Source: Adiantum capillus-veneris (lineage: Eukaryota; Streptophyta; Polypodiopsida; Polypodiales; Pteridaceae). From it: 64,000 nucleotides of DNA. Shown here one piece after another: positions 35,493-45,995 of this stretch (position 1 is its first letter; the number at the start of each line of letters is the position of its first letter). The notes under the pieces were generated by a model, which saw nothing but the letters and a program-made list of their open reading frames with translations, had not been told where the DNA came from and did not search any database. The translations under genes were made by a program, and so were the position numbers. The stretch is from NCBI GenBank assembly GCA_014529385.2, contig CM043965.1, positions 61,342,933 to 61,406,932 of the forward strand, in the 5' to 3' direction.

Positions 35493-38400
35493 CTAGTCAT
35501 CAAAGGGGTTGACACGCGAAGGCATGTCACCCACATCATCAACATCAAGAGAGGTGGAGGCTCCCTCTCTGCTTCGCTTTTTAGGGCGAAATAATGGTTG
35601 CACATAATCTGAAATCAAAGTGTCATCAATGTCGATTGTTGCACACACTTGCCCTGTGCCTAAGCATGCTGCCAATACGGGCGTTGTACCACATCCCAAC
35701 TCCAAACAAAGACCTCCAGGCCTACAAAGAAGGTCCACAAAACATGCAATAAAAGAGTGACTTCGTTGCAAGCCACCACGCCATGGCTCCCCTGATGATG
35801 ATCTGGCTAGAGAAGACTCTGGAAGATGGCGCATCATGTAAGAATCCAAAGGTTGCATGCCAAGCCGATTGAATAGTGGGGTGCTCTCAACCACAAAGCA
35901 AGGTGGTTGCATGCCAACCCTATGCACCATAAGTAAGAGAGAACAATGACACTACACCACCACATAGACAATTAGAGGGCAATCACAATAATAACAACAC
36001 ACCAAAATGAGAAACAAACGATTTAATATGTAGAAGAGCATTATCTCAATCCGACCACCAAAGCTATTACCATAACCATAAGCTCCATGATGGAGGACCA
36101 CAATGCGACCATGAATAGCCATCTCTGATGCACGACAAAATCTCTCAACCCAGCCAATGGTATCTCCTGCAAGAGGTTTCAAAAGTCACAATAGAAAACA
36201 CACAACAAAAATCGACAAGTATTGTACAAAATTATGATTGAAGCAAGAACCTACCATACAGACCATGATCAACAACCACCCTGAGTCTGACAAACTCGAA
36301 TATGCAAGTTGCATGCCTGCACGAACATGTCCTCACTACAAATATCCCAAAGGGGTACAACAAGGGAGGCTAATGGGGAACCACCAAAGGGAAGATCCAA
36401 AAAAATAAAATCAGCAGCCCATGCGACTGTTCTCCCACCACGCACGCACAAGGTCCCATCGAGGCGTGCACATCCCATGTGCTCATAAACACGAATCCAT
36501 GCCGGATGTCGAACACCGGTCCTAAAATCAGCAGCAATGGCTATGTAGTCCCCATAAATGGCCATGCATCGTGAGTAAGGCAATGAGGACAGAGAAGACA
36601 AGGGAGTATCAACAATGTAGACAAAAGAAATGGTTTTCTTTGCAACAATCTCCCCAAGAGGTACTGCGATACAAGAGGCTAAACAAAGTGACTTAACTCC
36701 AATAAATGAACGAAACAAACGATTGCATCGCAAGTGAAAGCTCACCATGCTCTCGCTCCATGTTTGCATCCACCCTAGTCTCAACAATCACCTCCTTTCC
36801 CTTGCAAGAAGTATTTGTAGCTTGGAAAAAGCAAAAAAACACAATATTACCGGTATGTAAAACAAATAATTTTAGAAAAAAGAGAATTTAAAGCTCTTAG
36901 ACAAACTATGTTTGAGACTGTTTTGAGTAACCATTTACCCGATATCACCTCATCCACTCTAAGAGGGAGAGGCACATTGACGAATGTGCTACCAGCTCTC
37001 ATAGTATCGTGAAGCTCTCTCTCTCTCTCGCCAATACATGCCCAGAAGCCATGTCTATCCACCATGGACATGCCTCCATCTCCCAAGTAGTGAGCTTATG
37101 CATGGAAGGGGAGTACATGCATCCTTCCCCATTAGATAGTTGTGCCCATTTCTTAGCTAAGAATGGAATCCCTCGTAGAAAGCCTTTTCCAACCAAGAAT
37201 AATAGAAATCTAAAACAAAATAACAAAATAACATCACTACATACTTCATAATTATGAAAAGCTTGAAATAAAAGTATGATGAGCTTGACCTATAGGCTAG
37301 CCGTTGAGATGCCATGCGTACCGTGTCCACTTTCTTCATAGCTTGCTTGTCAACATCTTTTGTCTTAGCTTCAAGAGAGGTCTCCAAAGGATAAAGATAG
37401 GGTCGTGCTTCAAACTTGAGCTCCTCAAAGTAAGAGGCAAGAGAGCAATCATGAGGCAACAAAATACCACGAGCAATGTTGCTCAAGTCCTCCACAAACT
37501 TTGTGGCCCTATCAAAAATTCTTTGTAGAAGGCCCTCTCTACGGATCGAACTACATAACAAGGAAGATGAGAAAAACTAAAATAATCACAAAAAACTAGC
37601 AAATCTACATCAAAGATTCTTGAAAGTCAAAAGAAACTTTACTCACATGCGATACACATGATCTCCTTTCTTTAAACCATAAGAGGATCTAGTAATCTTA
37701 TCTGCCTCAAGCAAGGAAACCCATAACAGTTTGCTCAAGACAGGAGCATCATGCATAGCAATCAAGTTCAGTTTCTCAAGCATAGCCCAACTATCAAGAC
37801 CCCATTTGAGTGCAAGAACTCGAACCATCCAATCCGGTCCAAGATTCGTATCAACAATATTTAGCAACTGCAGTTTTTGATCAACGAATAGAAAACCAAG
37901 TTTAAAAAGCTATTACACTATGTGCAAAACACCCAAAACAAAAATAATTCAACCACCTCCCCAACACGCTCTCCATATTTGAGTGCTAAATCATTCAATA
38001 TTTTCTCCTCCTCTTTTATAAGTTCTTCATTTGTTATTGTGTGCCTAGCTTGCTCTATTCTTTGGCTCAATTCCTTGGACATTTGAACATTCAACACATA
38101 CTTAAAAATAAGTACCTTGCAAAAAACAAGCACATACTCTTTGGCTCAATTACTTGGATCCTTCAATACACAATTTAATATATGTAATTTTCACAAAAAG
38201 AAAATATAAGATCGTTCCAAAAAAGCAAGCCAAAGACACTCACATTGTATAAGAGCTTTCCCAAGTATCGACGAGTAAGTGGGTACCAAGGCTCCACACC
38301 CTTCGAGTATTTCTTACGGACTGCAGCAATCAACTTTTGATCTTTTTCTGGTAGCCCTGTTACATAGGCTTCATGATCGCTGCACAAATGTGGGAGCAAT

Positions 38401-39436
38401 TGACAAGCTCATCCCTAAGATGCGTGACTACAAGAGCATGTGTATTCATGCTATTCCAAGGTCATATACAATATAAACAAAGTCAGAAACACAACATAGA
38501 AATTTTCAGCTAAAATATATAGAAAGTCATGAAGCTTACAAATTCATTCTTTGCAAGATACTAAGCAAAGCTATCTCTGGCACTCGAGTAGGATCAATAA
38601 CTGTACAAAGCACACTACAATGTTTCTCTCGATCAATGGAGAATCTCTCTTTGATAGCAGCCATCCAAGCAACCGTTCTATGATTACCCTCCCAAACATA
38701 GAACATTTTATTCGAGAGAACTTGAAGATTTGGTCTTTTAGAAAGCTCAATTTCAAACTCTATGTATATCAACCCATATTGGGTCCCATGAAGTAATAAG
38801 GTCCTCTACAAAAAAGATAACCATAGGCAGAAAAGCACACTCAACTACTATTTATGAGAACAACAAAAAACACCATAGAAACAGACAGTAGGAAAGACCA
38901 AAGCAGAGAAATGAAATACTTGTCACATAAGCTTCCTCCTTCTTGCAATTCCAAACTGAAACAATAAAAGCTCCTTTTTCTTGCATGTAGCCCTCCTTTG
39001 CAAAAGCAACTTTCAATCCACTAACATCATCTCGTAAGCCTCTCACCCTTACATAAGGGATCAATTGACATAAAGGAATTGGTGGACAATCAAAACAACT
39101 AAACATGCGAGTACATTGAAGAATATCTTGTCCTCTATGCATGTAAAGTTTGTGCTCTTCCCCTGCCTCAGGCTCTACTGCTACTTCATCTCTTACGACA
39201 TAAGGCACTATTTGAAAACATGCCTCTTGTGGGGCAAGAGATTCATCAACTTCATTTATGGAGCCAAGACCCAAGTTCTGACTTTGCATCTCCTCCTCCT
39301 GTTTCTCCAAACCATTTGTCATATCTTTGACAGAGACTGCACTTATTTGATCACTGCTCTCTAAGATACTGGAAGCTTGAGTTGAAGAAAGTTGTCTCCC
39401 TCTGCGACCTTGTCCACGAATTGAAGGACTTTGCAA
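35493..39436 (-). pseudogene. ParB/sulfiredoxin-like domain fused to beta-class-like DNA methyltransferase, multi-exon, probably broken
   Basis: Probable exons (minus strand, first to last): about 39430-38927, 38805-38540, 38379-38244, 38115-37957, 37867-37647, 37550-37290, 37209-36939, 36820-36746, 36663-36255, 36166-36071, 35929-35493; about 945 codons, GT-AG throughout. The first two exons read as a ParB/Srx fold: CQLIPYVRVRGLRDDVSGLK, AFAKEGYMQEKGAFIVSVWN, then FYVWEGNHRTVAWMAAIKE with the GNHR box. The middle (exons 3-7) is unrecognised. Exon 9 has ADFIFLDLPFGGSP, like methyltransferase motif IV but DLPF rather than (D/N/S)PP(F/Y/W). The last exon has LCLELGCGTTPVLAACLG then TIDID, like SAM-binding motif I with GSGTT. 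Order IV then I fits beta-class N4-cytosine/N6-adenine enzymes. Frame breaks: a GA run at about 37015-37030, one near 36290-36310, and a phase mismatch before the last exon. The true start is unknown. Domains fairly sure; activity not. Confidence 0.62.
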
Positions 39437-39782
39437 AACAAAACCAAAAAAAAATTATTTACTTCACTAAAATTTCCTCTAGGCGTCCATGCCGACGAGG
39501 ATTCCTAGAGGCAATTCAAAAAATCAAAACTTTATCTTATTGATCTCCACCTAAGCATCCATGTCGGCTTGGATTGCTAGAGGGGAGCTAACAATTTTAA
39601 AAAGAGCATGATAAATTATAAAATTTAATCTTGAGAAATTTACTCTAGACATCCATGTCGGCGTGGATAGCTTGAGGAAGCTTAATGAGCTTCATAAAAC
39701 ATGATTAAATTCAATGCGAGAATGAATCACCACCCCTAAACCAATGTCGCAAGAAACTCCTTCTAGCCATCCACGCCGGCGT

Positions 39783-39992
39783 GGATGGCTTCAGGTAGTT
39801 TTAAGAGAATCTATGCAGCTCTGAAGATTTCCAGAGAGAGCTTACAAAAAGGTAGATTTTCACATTCAAAACTCCTTTCTAAGCGTGGATGGCTTCAGGT
39901 AGTTTTAAGAGAAGCTATGCAGCTCTGAAGATTTCCAGAGAGAGCTTACAAATAGGTAGATTTTCACATTCAAAACTCCTTCTAGCCATCGA
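39783..39992 (+). repeat. Roughly 107-bp tandem duplication within the palindrome array
   Basis: The segment from GGATGGCTTCAGGTAGTTTT through TTTTCACATTCAAAACTCCTT occurs twice in a row with a few differences. It accounts for the half-palindrome at about 39887. Confidence 0.85.
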
Positions 39993-40174
39993 CGCCGGCG
40001 TGGATGGCTACAGGTAGTTTAGGATTAGAATCATAATGATAAGAAGCCATACAAAGTTTAGTTAATCCTAGCAGAGCTTTGGCAACTTATCCCAACACAA
40101 GCACTAGCTAGAAGAGTTGGAGGTCTGACTTTGGAAGGCAAGTGGAAGGCCATGGAGTAAAGATTGTCTCTGAG

Positions 40175-40175
40175 A

Positions 40176-40255
<80 letters not shown>
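40175..40255 (+). repeat. (CT)n microsatellite between divergent genes
   Basis: About 40 CT units with one interruption, between palindromes six and seven. Confidence 0.95.
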
Positions 40256-40259
<4 letters not shown>

Positions 40260-40526
40260 GGGGGGTGCACTACCCCTCCAACATCTCTCTCGTGCTTTGC
40301 AGGGCACACTCCCAAGGCTCTAGGTTGTGGGAGGGCTATATAAGCCCAGGTTCAACTCCAATCAAGATTTACAGAGAGCCTTATTTACAATAGAGAGCAT
40401 TACAGTTTACAAAAGGCTTCTTCTAATTTTAATTTAAACATAAGCTTTACAAATGTTATCTAAAGCATTGAAAAAAAAAACTACCCGTAGCCATCCACGC
40501 CGGCGTGGATGGCTACAGGTAGTTTG

Positions 40527-42240
40527 CAAATGTGCCTGGCAGGAGGTTTCCAGGCCGAGGTAGACTTCCTGCTCCCCATGGCCGAGGTAGACTCCCTTCT
40601 CCCTTCTCCCTTCTCCGAGCTTGGTTCGAGTTTCTCCCGAGTCTCGAGATTCAAGAACGGCGAGGCAATAGAGGTTTTCAATGAAAGGCTTCGCAAGAAA
40701 GGGCTACCTTGAAAGGGCTACGCAAGAAGTCTTCAAAGGGCGTAGGCAAGAAGGTAAGAAAGTGCAAGAGGCAAGAAAGTGCAGGAGAGTTGGAGAGGCA
40801 ATAGCGCAGGCAAGAAGGCAAGCAAGCGCTGGAGATTTGCTGAGGCAATAGTGCAGGCAAGAAGGCAAGAAATCACTGGAGATTTGCCAAGGATATTGCG
40901 CAAAAAACGCAGAGAGAGATGCATGTGAGATAGGCGAGCAGTTAGATGCAGTAAAAAATATTATTAAGCACTTGCTAGCGTTAAGAAAATACAGTAGGGG
41001 CCTACAGACCCCTTTCACATAACATAATGAAACGGATTGTTCAAGATTTTCTAGCTTTAATTCTTTTTGACAATTAGATCCGTTTTTGAGTTCTTAGCAT
41101 GTAATTTTTCACAAATTACCATGCAAGAAGGGCAGTTATACCTATTAAAAAAAAACAAAATTCATCTCCAAAGCTTATGTAACATTCCTAAACTCTATTT
41201 TTTAGCATTTTTTATTGATAGACAGTCAGTCTTCTTATGAAAAGCTACAATTTGTTTTGCCATTCAAGAAAATTTAATCTCGCGACAAGTGGTACTTTGG
41301 GAATTTTGGAAAACTTGAAGGGCATTTTAGGAATTTGTGACAAAATATTCGGGCTTTTTCCAGAATGTTTGAAATTTGAGGGGTATTTTGGGAATTCCCG
41401 CGAATTAGAGGGGTAAATTTGCAATTTTTCCTTTTATTAACTAAGAGCAGCCATGAACTGACACACCCCCATCCTTTAAACCTAAGCTATTGTCGCATGC
41501 TCTGTCCATCGATCTCCCATAGTATTGTGGTATAGCTCTGTCCATCGATCTCCCATAGTACTGTTGGCCTCTCTAACAAACTCAATATGCAACCACTCTT
41601 TTCAACACGCAAAAACTTGTCTTAGAATTTAATAAACCAAAAACACTCAGCAGTGTGTAAACACCCTTAACTTCGGCATGGGATATTGTGCATGGGACAT
41701 TTAACTGGGTAGGTGAAGCTCGAAAAATCATTATTATGCTCGATTGACTGAAAATCGTGAAACTCAAAGAACTAAAAGCAGGCTCGTTTTTTTAGTGTTT
41801 TTAAAACTAAAATAGGTTCTTTTTTAGTGTTTTTAAAACTAAAAACAGGCTTGTTTTTAAGCACTTTATATTTCATGTTGTGACTATATTATATAGTGAG
41901 TTGTTTTATAAGATAGTAATTGTTGTTCATGGGAACACGAACGTGCAATATTCCTGGCGGCTTGTGGTTATGGATAGAATTTTAAGGATATCAATCTATT
42001 CTATTTAGACCCTCTAATATCAATCAGAACCATGCCACTGCTCTTTGATATTCTTACCTTCTGTTAAACACACTATTAACCCAGGGGGAGATTCATTACA
42101 GTTTTTGGTCTAGGGCGTGGACAGAAGCTAGTGCTTATGTTTGATACCATAATTTATTCTTTGACAGTTGCTTCTTTGCAAGAACATTTTGAACTTCGTG
42201 ATGCTAATTATGTCTTCATCCACTCACATTATCTGGACCG
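40527..42240. other. Divergent intergenic region with small tandem repeats
   Basis: Contains a purine-rich repeat of roughly 58 bp (GGCAAGAAGGCAAG, about 40740-40905) and a doubled TCTGTCCATCGATCTCCCAT (about 41499 and 41537). There is also a doubled TTTTTAGTGTTTTTAAAACT (about 41790-41850). No coding signal was recognised; promoters for either neighbour could lie here. Confidence 0.5.
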
Positions 42241-45200
42241 CAAGTCAAGGTAGAAGCTACTATATCATCAGATGGTGAGCAAACTTTTATGCTTGATCAT
42301 GAACAACACCAGTTCTACAAGGTGGATATGAGAATTGAGGATCAGATTGATGGTGGCATTGGCAGAGTTTCTCAAGACATGAAAGACAAGAAAGTAACTC
42401 TCTCTGAGATCAATGTGAGTGTCACTGACATGATTAAGTTCATGCCATTGCAAAGAAATTTATATTGCTCTCCATCAAGCCAAGAAAGTGGTCTGTATTG
42501 ATGAGCTCCCAGCTCATTATGATGGGTATATTGCTTTTGAGTTACCGCCATCTGGTAATTCTTCAAGTATGAGTGGTATGGATCAAAGACATGATAGTCA
42601 CATGTGGACAGAGTATGTCACTTGTAGCAGTGATAATTTTAATGGCATTGTCAGATTTAGTAGATGCTCTGGGCATTTGCGTTGCATCAACATTGATTGT
42701 CCCTTTTATTTGCGCTCAAATATGTTCAATGAGTCTCAATGGCGAGGTCGGCTTGTTAAATCTAGTCCTAAAGGATTGATCTCTTCTCAGTATGGCACAC
42801 TGGCATGCACTCATTGTGGACAAATTTTCGAATGTGTATCTATATGTCCTGCAGTTATTTACTATTATTTGCATAGAGATAAGCATAATTGTACTAGGTG
42901 TGCTTTGCACCTTTGAGAACATAATCATCCATGTGTAGAAGGGAGGAGTTAGATGGTGGAAAGTCACATAGATGAAATGTTGCTTGATCGAGCAAGTCGG
43001 GACCCTTTGGTGACTGTGAAACAATTGGAGCGGGCCACCACTAATGATCTTATCATGGAAAAGCTTATTGGAGCAAGTTCAACTGCAAGTGCTATGATTG
43101 AAGATTTGGAATTTGCTGAATTCCTTGACAGTATGACTCCCCTGTCAAATAAAAGGAGAGTCGAACGAAGTTTGGAGTCTGCAAAAATATCAAAGAATAT
43201 CACTTCAAAAGGTCTTGAGGCAGTGCTTGACTTGAAAAGCAAGTGCAGATATCCTTTTATCCATAGTATCCTTTTCCCAGGCCAATTGGGTGATAAAGTA
43301 CAACCTCATGTATTTAAAATGTCAATTAAGGGACCGGGCAGTGGAGTTGATTTGGTGAATCGCATGCGTCCTGGAGGTAATTTGGAGCAAATGTGGGTGC
43401 ACTTTGATCATGTTCACCGTGTTCAAGGATGGCCGACTATGTCAGCGCATGCCTATGACCCTTATGTACGAGAGCTACTCACCATTGCAACTGCTAAGTT
43501 TAGCGTGAAAATAAATATGCTCAGATTGAATTTTAGAAGATGCTGAACAATGTGGTTAAGAAACAGGGTTTTGATAAGCCAGAGTTCAGGGGATTTATGG
43601 CAGATGAAGCCAGTGCCAATTGGATTGCTGTGAGTACTGTTTATTTTGGAGGAGCAAATAAGTCTACTCCAAACAAAGAGAGATCATGTTTGTTTCATTG
43701 GGAGCAAAGTATGGTTCGACATACTGTCAAGTGCATCCGTCCAGCATTTCAAGAGGAGCACAAGATTTTGTGTCACGAGTGGAGAACTGCACCTACGGAG
43801 AATGCGGCTGAGCAATGTAAGGGAGAGCTTAGAAGATTTTGGCAAACAGGAATGGCCATTGAAGGGGAGATTGCTTCATTGGAGACATGGTTGGCTTGGT
43901 GGGATGTACGAGTGCCTCATTGGGGGGAAAGATTTGTATCACAAGATGTTGCAGGTATCTTTGTCCCTAACACAAACTTGTCTGAGTCAAAACATGCTAG
44001 TATGCGTGACTCGGTTGGTTACAAGGATCACATAAGTTTGTATGCGGTAGCATGTGCAGATATGGCTTTAGCTGTGCTTCAAAGTGTGAAATATAATGCC
44101 TATTTGAAAGGTGTTGGGAGATCCACCGGTCCCGGCATTAAAGATTTGGCAGATCGCTTCAGGACCCGACCTTCATCTACTTCTGCGACAGCTGGAAAGA
44201 AACTAGTTGACCTCACACATTCTTCAATGCATGAAATGGGTGTCAATAGTCTTGAAATGAATAGAAATATACTCCAAGAAAAGAGTATTAGAAAAAAGAG
44301 GCCAATTTTTGCTGATGCAAATATTGTCTTGGAGGAGGATAGCCACAGGCCAGAGTATGTTACAATGACAACTTCAATTGGTGGGCTTCAGCACAAAAAA
44401 ACAGCTTCAAAAGATGTCCCATATCCCGAAGTAAATGTAGCAAAGTCAGTTTGGGCAACAAGGAGAACATAACCTGGGCGAAAGATGACTTGTTTCGGTG
44501 TGGTGTCAAAAGATGGAGATCGATGTGGGCGGTTCATTAATGCCTGTTCAACGGATGCCAAAATAGGGGTGCCAGCTCCTTGTTTTTGGGGTCGCAGGAA
44601 GTATCCTCCATCTGGTTCACAATTGGGAGGCCTTGTGGAAGGGTTCATTTGGTTTTGTAACTCCAATAACATGCACACCTGGAAGGTTCAGAGCATAGTC
44701 GAAGGGCCACCAGGTCCAGCTCCCGGTGTTTGGGTGGTTGCAAAGGGCACAAATTTGCAACCGCAAGAGGTAACGCAACTGCAAGCCAATGGTTTTGTTT
44801 TGCAAGTAGGAGTTACATCAGCATCAAGAATGCATGAAATAGTTCCATTGAACCAAAGAGTTGCTAGCAGCATCTGTCCCAAATTTAGAGATGGAAAGAT
44901 TGTGAAATGGAGATCACGATTAACAAAGGAGTTTCATGGCAAGATTGAAGTGGGTAGAACCATGGCAGCAGAGTTGGTGCGAGAGGTCATTGTGGTTTGC
45001 AATGAAACACATGTTTTCTATGTTAATAATGTGGGGTCAAGTGCAAAGGGAGTGACATACTCTGTGAAAATGTCAAATTTTCCTAGATGTACTTGCGAGG
45101 ATTTTCAAACTCGGGGAAGCAAGTGCCTTGTGTACATGCCATGTAAGCACATTTACTTCATATTTCTGCAAGTACTTGGCCTTGACCCTCATGCTCATGA

Positions 45201-45279
45201 GTTCATGCATCAGGCGGCTTTAACGAAATTGGAGTTAGTCCAAGCACTTGGAGGTTCACGGGTGTTGATGCAGCCTTAA
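42241..45279 (+). pseudogene. Mutator-like (MULE) transposase with GCM1/WRKY-type and SWIM zinc fingers, broken
   Basis: DNA transposase of the Mutator-like group. An N-terminal zinc finger (about 42650-42935) has FSRCSGHLRCINIDCPF, ACTHCG and CTRCALHL followed after a stop by EHNHP, resembling GCM1/WRKY-type fingers of MULEs. The transposase core (about 43340-44120) has GFMADEASANWIAV, then CLFHWEQSMVRHTVKCI in the usual Asp...Cys-x-x-His arrangement. The C-terminal SWIM finger is CTCEDF...CKHIYF (about 45088-45160). Lesions: a frame change near 42480, TGA at about 42914, TAG at about 42951, a frame change and TAG near 43530, TAA at about 44470. It diverges from the methyltransferase gene. 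A domesticated FAR1-like host gene is less likely given the damage. Terminal inverted repeats were not found by eye. Confidence 0.7.
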
Positions 45280-45719
45280 AGGCTTGTGGACCTTGCTATG
45301 GATTTATAGAAGTAGTTTTTTCGGTGATATGTGCTTATGGCTATTAACTTTTGTCCCAAATATTCTACTGTGGCAGTATATTTTTTGTTGCAGTGTCCAT
45401 TTTGATTTGTAGATGCAATACACCTTCTTGGTTAATTTCAATGTTGATGGAAGGTTTTTGGCATAGAGATATAACAATTTAAAGTTATTTTTATAGGTTA
45501 AGAAACTAAGTAGGGAGTATTTCTAACCAACAAAAATCCAAGATATTGTGGTGTGTGGTCGACTCTATCTACCCCGACCAAACCAAGTGTGCCTCTCTCT
45601 CATCCGGCACCTCCTTATGTTGCCATCAAGCAGTTACAACCATAACATGTCTGACCACACTAGGTGGCCGGCCTCTACCTACACAACCACACACCACAAT
45701 ATATACAACTAATATATTG
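45280..45719. other. 3' flank of the transposase
   Basis: AT-rich, nothing recognised. If the transposase unit is a single element, its right end should lie here or somewhat beyond. Confidence 0.35.
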
Positions 45720-45995
45720 CACAAGGATATAAAAAAACATTGTAAGTTTCGCAAATTTTATGGTTTGCGTAATTTTATATTGCAAGGATATCAAAAAAAA
45801 GTTTGCGAATTGCGTAATTTTGTATTACAAGCATATAAAAAAAAAGTTTATGGTTTGCGTAATTTTGTATTACAACTAATATATTGCACAAGGATATCAA
45901 AAAAATTTGTATTGCAAGGATATCAAAAAAAAGTTTATGGTTTGGGTAATTTTGTATTACAACTAATATATTGCACAAGGTATTAAAAAAAATTG
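45720..45995 (+). repeat. AT-rich tandem repeat
   Basis: Irregular units built from TTTATGGTTTGCGTAATTTT, GTATTACAACTAATATATTG and CAAGGATATCAAAAAA, repeated three to four times with deletions. An open frame across it is a by-product of the repeat. Confidence 0.8.

Larger units (their letters stand above)
39474..40523. repeat. Array of palindromes upstream of the methyltransferase gene
   Basis: Six near-palindromes share an arm like AGCCATCCACGCC, meeting its reverse complement with no loop. Centres are at about 39493, 39565, 39659, 39777, 39996 and 40501; a half copy is at about 39887. The copy at 40480-40523 has 22-bp arms with one mismatch; that at 39777 has a perfect 13-bp core; the first three are degraded, partly by C to T changes at CG sites. 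They are usually flanked by AGGTAGTTT. Spacing in the cluster is about 70-120 bp. They lie in the spacer between two divergent genes. Confidence 0.85.

Noticed and set aside
35493-39436. Identity with the plant sperm N4-cytosine methyltransferase family
   Set aside because: Motif class is similar but the ParB-like N-terminus and DLPF motif give no ground for orthology without a search.
39474-40523. Palindromes as a CRISPR array or bacterial parS sites
   Set aside because: Plant nuclear DNA, no cas genes, spacers not unique-sized, and the core does not match the parS consensus; only the idea of ParB-type binding is kept as speculation.
42241-45279. Domesticated FAR1/FHY3-like host transcription factor
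   Set aside because: Multiple stops and frame changes; fits a dead transposase better.
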